Shown: positions 57,601 to 64,000 of the stretch, one piece after another
How the letters are laid out: each line of letters opens with the position of its first letter
Position numbering within the stretch: the first letter of the stretch is position 1
NCBI GenBank assembly: GCA_963932465.1
Contig: OZ010787.1
Location: 16,695,936 to 16,759,935 of the forward strand
Source: Maratus speciosus
Lineage: Eukaryota > Arthropoda > Arachnida > Araneae > Salticidae
DNA: 64,000 nt
Direction of reading: 5' to 3'
Notes under the pieces: generated by a model
What the model was told of the DNA's origin: nothing
What the model saw: only the letters and a program-made list of their open reading frames with translations
Database searches by the model: none
Position numbers and translations under genes: made by a program

Positions 57601-58119
57601 GTATGAATGGGTATACTATAAAAGTTCAAAGAGTTATGAAGACTAAATAATATCAAATATTGCTATTATGTATAACTCTTTTTTTTAATCTTATCCTAAT
57701 CTGTTTATGACGAACGTATTTCAGTGTTGACAATAAAAGCAATGCATATAAAAACTTCATTTGTCATTTCATAAAAATAAATTCAGCATAGTAATAATCT
57801 TTGCTTTTTACAGGGTAGTTAAACAAAACCCTCGTCCAAAGTTTAAACTTGGCATTGTGCTAAGCGCTCTTCGAAAGGAGGTTGCAAAGTTGCAATGGTG
57901 CCTTGGTCTGTGCCGCGTTTTTCCAGGTACGTTTATAATTAACTTTAAAAGACATGGGAGGCGTATTGAGAGATCCACTCAATGCAAAATAGTCACAAAT
58001 CCTAAAATATTTATGAGATTAACTAATTCTAATTAACTGTCTGTATTTAACAATCTGACGTTTATTCCTTTTATACTGCTACTGGGCATTGCATTAAGCA
58101 AATATATCATTAAAACTTA
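57601..58119. other. AT-rich DNA with one exon-like plus-strand ORF
   Basis: 57814-57926 is open between TTTGCTTTTTACAG and CCAGGTACGT on the plus strand, opposite to the host gene. No partner exon was found. Confidence 0.25.
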
Positions 58120-58810
58120 TTATCTGGGCCTTAAAAACTGATAGTAGATAGTGCCCTTATCATTATGTACGTCCAAACCGCCCGTGTCTTTAAAGATTAA
58201 TATCTCGGCAAATTACTGATGATCTTTTCGAAAATCAATATCAACAATGCTTTTATACTTCTGTTATGCTAGGTACCTCCAATGCTTCTCAACACCTTTA
58301 CTGAACGCCCGTAAATCGAAATTTGTGTAACAGAAAAATGTGCTTTTCTCAAAAACTATGTGCCCTAGGGTATAATTTTCCTGCAAGGTTTAAATTAACA
58401 TCTATTACTACTAATTTTTTCATAATTTTAGTTTCAGTAGGTTTGGAAATAGATGGAGGGGAACATATTTTTGCATTACATTTTCAACGATATCTCATAA
58501 AAATATAATACCTAAAATTGAAAGAAATGCACTTTTGAGTTCAGTGCTACGAAACTTTTCCCACGATATACAAAGAACAGATTTTTTTCCAAGTAACTTA
58601 ATTAGCTCCTTTACATTTCTCATAAATATATTTGTGAATTTTTAATAGTCTGTAAATATCTGGGTCAATAGTCTTTATTACATCCCCCAATTTGAACTTT
58701 CCATGTTCCATAGTTTATGAGTAAAATGGCTGTGACAGACAGACACAGTAGTGATCTTATAATGGTTCTGTTTTTACTTTTTAAGTACGGAACCCCAAAA
58801 AGGAGTGTAA
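58120..58810. repeat. Interspersed repeat ending GACAGACAGACAC...GTACGGAACCCC
   Basis: The end at 58733-58798 has ACAGACAGACACAG and then a hairpin (GGTTCTGTTTTTACTTTTTA with AAGTACGGAACC). A similar ending, from memory, is common in arthropod interspersed repeats. Class not determined. Confidence 0.5.
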
Positions 58811-59484
58811 AGACTTAAGGAGTCATTTATTAATTATGTCATGGAAATTTCGTAGATATTTTTATCCCTCCCAACCTTTATCTCACAAGTTGTCACACTC
58901 ACGTGATACTCTCTCCTCTGCTGTGACATCATATTTTTTGCAACTGTTGATTCAGAGACAATTTTATGCAAAAAGGATTACTATATGTAATTTATTTCCT
59001 ACTGATATAAATACTATAAAATCATTAAGATCTTGTGTGCTTTTATTTCAAGCTGTTGCCACTTAAAGGAAAAAGAAAAATATACCTAACAGTACCCAAG
59101 TAAAAATACACATTTTTCAAATGAACTTTGTTACGCTGCTTGCAAATAATGCATACCTAATTATTTTCATACTTTAGAGTGTTATCACAATGTGGTGAAC
59201 TCCTGCCCTTGTCACAATGTGGTAAACTTCTCCTCTCCCTGTCGCATTTTGTGGACAATCTCACGTCTTCTGGAACTGTGACATAATTAATAGATCAACC
59301 CCCAACTTCTAAAATATTGGAATGTCCTCAAAGTTAGTACAAAAGGAAATTTTTATGTTTATCTTCTAATTTCAAACATAACAGGCTGAAACTGCTTATT
59401 CAGTACTCTGATAGCAGAACAAGAAATTCAAGATAGTAAGGGCTTAAAAAAATTTTAACATAGTAATGGAAAAAATGTATTGAT
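58811..59484. other. AT-rich intronic DNA, no exon recognised
   Basis: Short local duplication ATCACAATGTGGTRAACT near 59187-59230. Nothing else. Confidence 0.4.
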
Positions 59485-59758
59485 TTAACCCACCGACTGT
59501 CTTGGAAAAGGGCAAAATTGTAATGTTGTTTTTTCTGCATTTTGTTTTAAATGCTAAAAAAAAAAATGATTTTTTGAACATTTTATAAAAAAACTTAATA
59601 ACGAATATGAATGTAATCCTTGGAAGTATTAATCATCGTTCAATGTATTAAAATACATTAAATCAATAGAATTATATAACTTTAAATATTGCTTGTATTG
59701 CAGTGAAAACTGGAGGTTAGTGAACATATTAACACGGGCTTGTCAGTGAGGGGGTTAA
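59485..59758. mobile_element. piggyBac-type MITE, copy 2 (inverted relative of 52115-52395)
   Basis: TTAACCCACCGACTGTCTTG at the left, right end reversed TTAACCCCCTCACTGACAAG. The internal sequence is the reverse complement of copy 1 with moderate divergence. Confidence 0.8.
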
Positions 59759-59899
59759 TGCCGAAATCAAAGTGAATATATATTTATTTATTTTGAAAAA
59801 CTGGGTGAGTTCAAGATAAAAAGGATTGGCTGTATGTACAACAAAAATGTACAAAATAAGCATTTTTAATAATAAATATTGAAGGTGTAAGAAACTTAC

Positions 59900-59972
59900 G
59901 GTAATATTTAGCCTGCAATAGCATTCTTGCTGTAAAACGAGCAGCTTTTCGAATAGGATATGATTCAGATAA
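59900..59972 (-). CDS. Host gene exon (phase 0 in, 1 out)
   Basis: Minus strand, acceptor CTTTTCTTTATTAG, donor TACCGTAAGTTT. Reads LSESYPIRKAARFTARMLLQ then AKYY plus one base. A second open frame exists (YLNHILFEKL), but only the first matches the entry phase of the next exon. The LSES-PIR-AA text resembles the small NCBP2AS2 protein family from memory, but the neighbouring exons do not follow that family, so I do not assign it. Confidence 0.65.
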
Positions 59973-60194
59973 CTAATAAAGAAAAGAGGGAAGTTGAAAA
60001 GGTATAGTTGCTTTTTCAAAAAGCAATATAATTCTAATCATGTTGCAAACTGTACAAAAATCCAGAAGAAAATCTTCGATAAAGGGATAATTTTTCAAGT
60101 TGTATAAAATTATATTCATATTATAAAAATTAATAAAATTATACATACACCAAATTCTGCTTTTGCATAATAGATATGTTTTTGCAAATTGCAT

Positions 60195-60198
<4 letters not shown>

Positions 60199-60228
<30 letters not shown>
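60199..60228. repeat. Poly-A run of about 30
   Basis: Uninterrupted A tract within the intron. Confidence 0.9.
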
Positions 60229-60230
<2 letters not shown>

Positions 60231-60445
60231 CATCGTATCTTTGGAAAAATAGAAAATTAGTTGACATAGTAAATCTTCAAAAATAATGCAATAAATCATA
60301 TGAAAGTTTTACTTATAATTTAGTATTGCTTTTTTACATGCTGCACTTACAAAGATTGTAAATATATTAAATGTCACTATTTCATGAATGCAAAATTATA
60401 CAAAATAATCTAAATAATGGATAACAAGATTTTACTTATTGTTAC

Positions 60446-60492
60446 TTTCTGACAGCAGATGCATACGTTTGTGTAAGAATGGAATATCACTG
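60446..60492 (-). CDS. Candidate host gene exon (47 bases)
   Basis: Minus strand between a TAG acceptor (ATATTTCTAAGGATAG) and donor AAAGTAACA. Reads two bases, VIFHSYTNVCICCQK, exit phase 0, bridging the phase-1 exit of the exon at 60677-60853 to the phase-0 entry at 59972. Another possibility for the same neighbour is 60514-60578, which would read GDWLEFYLRDLRMNF and end in a stop. Confidence 0.35.
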
Positions 60493-60676
60493 CTATCCTT
60501 AGAAATATTTTAGTCAATTTGTTCCTCTATTAGAGAAATTCATTCTTAGATCTCTTAAATAAAATTCTAACCAGTCTCCTGTCAGTGACATCTCACAGGT
60601 TTTAAAAAGCAAATTCTGTTATTAATCATTGCGGTCCTTTAAATAATTGAGAAAAAATAAGAGACTATTATGAAAC

Positions 60677-60853
60677 CTGTAAGATGCGATGATTTCAGAT
60701 TAAATTGAAACTTTCTAGTTCTTTCTTCATTAAGACCATGTTTGAAACAGAGATTAATCAATTCAATGGCCATTTCACGATTTTGTTTAATTAAATTTGC
60801 ATTTAGACCGGTATCCTCTTCATTGTTATCCGTATCTTTGTACTCAGTGCAAC
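60677..60853 (-). CDS. Host gene exon (58 codons)
   Basis: Minus strand; reads CTEYKDTDNNEEDTGLNANL, then IKQNREMAIELINLCFKHGL, then NEERTRKFQFNLKSSHLT. This is the most protein-like segment in the gene: an acidic start followed by amphipathic helices. The donor is CAGGTTTCA; the acceptor AATAAAG has no pyrimidine tract of its own, because a transposon ends 24 bases upstream. Family not recognised; the style suits a helical-repeat protein. Confidence 0.65.
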
Positions 60854-60876
60854 CTTTATTATTTCACCTTTGTTTA

Positions 60877-62095
60877 CTGTAAAATCCCATTAATCCACAC
60901 ACCCCTCCCCAAACACGAGGGAAAATCATACAATAATCAGAGAGGGCATTTACACAGGATTTAAAGGGTATGTAATATGTATGGTATTATGCATGGAATT
61001 CTCATTTTTTCTGCAGTCTTTTGAAATTTGTGTTTTTTATCGCGATATTTGACAAAATATGCTTTTTTCGTGATCCTTTGATGAAATTCATGTTTTTTTT
61101 CGTGATCCTTTGTCAAAATATGTGTTTTTTCATTATCCTTTGATGAAATGTGCGTTTTTTCTTTGATTCTTTGATGAAATTCGAGTTTTTCCACAAGCTT
61201 TTGGCAAAATTTGTTTTTCCGTGATTCTTTGATGAAATTCGTGTTTTTTTCATGTGCTTTCCATGATGTTTTGACAAAATTCATGTTTTTATCCCAATCT
61301 TTTGCGAAATTCGTGTTTTTCCGTGATCATTTGACAAAATTTTTGTTCTTTTTCCACAATCCTTTGACGAAATCTGCATTTTTTTTTAGATTCTTTGATG
61401 TAATTTGTGTTTTTTCAGAATATTTTGACATAATTCATGTTTTTCAGTGATCCTTTGACTACTTTTTTTGTGATCTGATGTAATTTGCGCTTTTACAGAA
61501 ACTTTTGACGAAATGTGCATTCTTTTTTACGCTCCTTCAATGAAATCTGTGTTTTTTCTGCTATTCTTTGACAAAATTTGCTTTTTTTTTGTAACTCTTT
61601 GATGAAATTCACATTTTTTAGCGATCTTTTGACGTAATTCGTGTTTTTTCAGCTATTATTTGGCAAAATTCGTGTTTTTCCTGCAATCCTATCATGAAAC
61701 TGGAGATTTTTTCTGTGAACGATTGATGAAATTGATTTTGTCGGTGACTATTTGTCAAAATTCACAAAAAAAAAAATTTATGTCCCAATTTTCAGACTGA
61801 TGACCAATTTTTAAAAGATTTCTGAACCTAATGCTTAATTTTTCAGAAAATCTGGAACAGAATCAGCCTTGGGGGTGGGATATCATGTTTAGAATTGGCA
61901 TGCCTTTCTGATGTGTAGAAAAAAATACTTAAGAGATAAAATACTTGGTATTAATTTTGACATGCAGGGTGGAATTTCTTTGGGGGTAAGGGGGGGGGGG
62001 GGCTTTCTCAGGATTTTTTGAAAATTTCAAATTTGTTTACAAAATGGGAGAGAGGGCTGTTTCATTGGGAGGGGCAGATTAATGGGATATTACAG
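60877..62095. mobile_element. 1.2-kb TA-flanked element with 31-bp minisatellite core
   Basis: Flanked by TA; the left end reads CTGTAAAATCCCATTAATCC and the right end, reversed, CTGTAATATCCCATTAATCT, both followed by C-rich sequence. From about 61015 to 61760 it consists of about two dozen degenerate units of roughly 31 bp containing TTTGATGAAATTCGTGTTTT. No ORF. Confidence 0.7.
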
Positions 62096-62158
62096 TAGGC
62101 TTTATCAGTTAACAACTCAATGACATCTGAAAACAACATATCATTGCATACTTCTCCA
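62094..62158 (-). CDS. Possible upstream host exon ending at a transposon edge
   Basis: The minus-strand frame GEVCNDMLFSDVIELLTDKA plus Tyr starts after TAAAATTAG and stays open to the edge of the 60877-62095 element. There CTGTAATA could act as a donor made partly from transposon sequence. One base carried over fits the two-base entry of the exon at 60853. Weak but phase-consistent. Confidence 0.3.
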
Positions 62159-62297
62159 CTAATTTTATGTGCAATGTTATGATGTTAAGCAATTTGATCA
62201 TGTTACAGATCACCGAAGCAAGAAAACTTTGAACATGTATATAAAGGTGATGTTTTAATTCTTTACTACTACTCATTAATGAAAATTTCATCCACAT

Positions 62298-62640
62298 TAG
62301 TGATGGGCGATTCTCGAGAATTCGACAATCGAGAAAAATCGTCATCGTAAAAAATCACAATCGATACAGCCATCGATTAATTCATAGAATCTACAATCGA
62401 GATGTTTTACAATCAATTATAACGAGAAAAGCTAAAAACAGTTATTGGAAAACTTAGCTATTATTCTGGCCGACAATTTCATAGTAGTGATAGGGCTTAG
62501 TGATGGGCGATTCTCGAAAATTTACCAATCGAAAAAAATCGTTATCGTAAAATACACAATCGATACAGTCATCGATTACTTTCGAGAATCTACAAAGGAG
62601 ATGTTCTAGAATCGATTATTGAAATCATTGTTTTTACATA
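62298..62640. repeat. 200-bp tandem duplication starting TAGTGATGGGCGATTCTCGA
   Basis: Copies start at 62298 and 62498, exactly 200 bp apart; both contain AATCGATACAG and ATCGATTA. The opening TAGTGATGGGCGA is reminiscent of hAT-type termini, but no inverted partner was found. Confidence 0.65.
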
Positions 62641-62699
62641 TATATAAGGCAGATTTTATTAAATATAGGGTAACTGAAAACAGATGGAATAAAAAAACA

Positions 62700-63280
62700 A
62701 CAAACCAAAGGGAAACTATAAAGGAGCCATAAGACTGGAAAAGTCTTGTAAGGGTGCCCCCTGGTTGAAAAAAGCTGAAAAAACGCGAGTAGCTATGAAG
62801 CGGTAAGGGGAGTTTAAGTATCAAAAATTAGAATTTTTCGGCAATTAGTACCAAAATGGCCAAAGAAATAAGAATCAAAAGCACCCCCTAGTGGAAAAAA
62901 TATGAACTAAAGGATGATAAAAGGGATCAAAATTTTTTATTGATTTTTCTACATCATTTGAGATTGGATCTTTAATTTCCCCATTTTTATAAAGTCTTCG
63001 ACTGGAATACATTAAACGAACTCCCGCGGGGAGCAAAGTAGGAGGGAGGGGCAAGGAAAGTGCATAATATGAATAAGTGGTCACAGGACTTTCCAACGAT
63101 ATGGCACATGAGGGGTGTCAGCTAAATTTAGTAAAGTGCCCCCGCTCGGGGACAAAGTAAGGGGAGGGACGCGGGCGATATATAAAATGAAATAGTAGTC
63201 AAAGAGCTTTCCAATGACATATCACATGAGGGGTGTCAGCAAAAGATAGAAAAGAGTCCCAACTCCCAGGATTCCAATTA
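62700..63280. repeat. Tandem repeat field with GAGGGGTGTCAGC units
   Basis: Units of roughly 120-150 bp share CTTTCCAAYGAYATRKCACA and CACATGAGGGGTGTCAGC (63104-63122, 63224-63241) and AGCAAAGTAGGAGGGAGG-like text. No gene. Confidence 0.65.
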
Positions 63281-64000
63281 TCGTGCCCCCCCCCCCCCCC
63301 CGAAATATACCCTGCCCATCCTTCTCTTTGAAATTTTCATATATTAAAAATTATTTATCGGAGGGCTCCGTAAAAAAAATCCGATCTAAAATTTTTAAAA
63401 ACGCTACGATTTCAAAAAAGTTCGAAAAGTGCCTCTCTCGGGGCGCCAAACTAAGGAAGGAAGAAGAAAGTTTCATAATATGAAAGAGTAACTTTGCGAT
63501 GATAACCGAAAACTTTCCGATGATAGATCAAATGACTGGTCCAAAAAAAGTTTGAAATTTACCCCTCCCACGTGGGTTCCCTCTTTTATCCTAGAATATA
63601 CCCGGAAATCACGCAGCCCCACTTTTAAAATTTTATATTTAATAAATAATATTTATCGGAGAGCTCCATTAAAAAACCTCATTTAATGATATTTATTGTA
63701 GAAATCTCTACAATTTAAAAAAAAAGTCACCCCCGCACCGCTCCCCCCCCCCTCCCGAACCCCTTCCGCAATTGAACTCTGGGAGGAGAAAGGTTCATAA
63801 TATGAAAGAGTGGTGAAAGGACTTTCCGATGATATGTCAAGGACAGGTTTGGTAAAAGTTTGAAAATTACCCGCCCCCCCCCCCCTCCCTCTCGCGCACC
63901 CCAGAATTCACTCACCTTCCTCTTTGAACTTTTTATATTTAATAAATAGTATTTATCTGAGTCTCCAGGTATGGGGCAGCTTGGCAGAGCTAAAATAAGA
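63281..64000. repeat. About 300-bp tandem repeats with C-runs
   Basis: The block with TATTTAATAAATA.TATTTATC recurs near 63340, 63640 and 63940; between blocks lie long C-runs (63285-63300, 63745, 63873) and CTTTCCGATGAT. Likely the same family as the preceding field. It runs off the window. Confidence 0.65.

Noticed and set aside
59900..59972. NCBP2AS2-type protein exon, from the LSES-PIR-AA similarity
   Set aside because: The following exons in matching phase do not resemble that family, and the similarity spans one exon recalled from memory. I left the gene unnamed.
60514..60578. Alternative terminal exon (WLEFYLRDLR...) after 60677
   Set aside because: Phase fits and it ends in a stop, but it would cut the gene off from the well-supported exons downstream; kept only as an alternative.
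62109..62345. 78-codon minus-strand ORF
   Set aside because: It runs across the start of the 200-bp tandem repeat and lacks motifs; part of it is an alternative frame of the candidate exon at 62094-62158.

Overview
This window is eukaryotic: very AT-rich DNA with long homopolymers, spliceosomal-type exons and many transposable element (TE) copies. The TE mix (Copia, BEL/Pao, an RTE-clade LINE, Tigger/Jerky, TTAA-target piggyBac-like elements, a tRNA-derived SINE) suggests an arthropod, perhaps a chelicerate; that is inference. No bacterial genes, CRISPR arrays or rRNA genes are seen.

Layout. 1-2.7 kb: broken Copia pol and a probable LTR. 2.8-11.7 kb: two nearly identical 595-bp direct repeats flank about 7.6 kb that holds one intact gag-like zinc-knuckle ORF (minus strand) and a long degenerate repeat field. 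11.7-18.2 kb: AT-rich DNA with one 1.15-kb inverted-repeat transposon and an unidentified GC-richer block. 18.27-32.08 kb: a 13.8-kb interval bounded by inverted repeats of about 450 bp. It contains a foldback element and three ~2.55-kb tandem units, each built of ~328-bp monomers that carry paired CCGCCATTTTG-type sites. An RTE LINE with a single in-frame stop sits in one of its (TA)n tracts. 32-41 kb: TTAA-flanked piggyBac-like elements and Tigger-like MITEs. 41.8-47.5 kb: a BEL/Pao relic whose 3' LTR-like copy was split by a Tigger-like element (itself carrying a SINE with a perfect 12-bp target duplication) and a Jerky-like element. 48-62 kb: short exons of a host gene on the minus strand, separated by introns full of MITEs and a TRIM-like LTR element. 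62.3-64 kb: tandem repeats.

The main coding content is an unidentified minus-strand, multi-exon host gene. Short exons with canonical splice sites and compatible phases run from about 60.85 kb down to 51.86 kb. Further phase-compatible exons lie at 37.46, 35.80 and 32.19 kb. Two of these are interrupted inside the coding sequence: one by a deleted piggyBac element at a TTAA, the other by the 13.8-kb element at a TATA. If the chain is right, the window shows a host gene whose 3' part has been broken up by transposons, with a possible replacement terminal exon at 48.2 kb. I could not name the protein.
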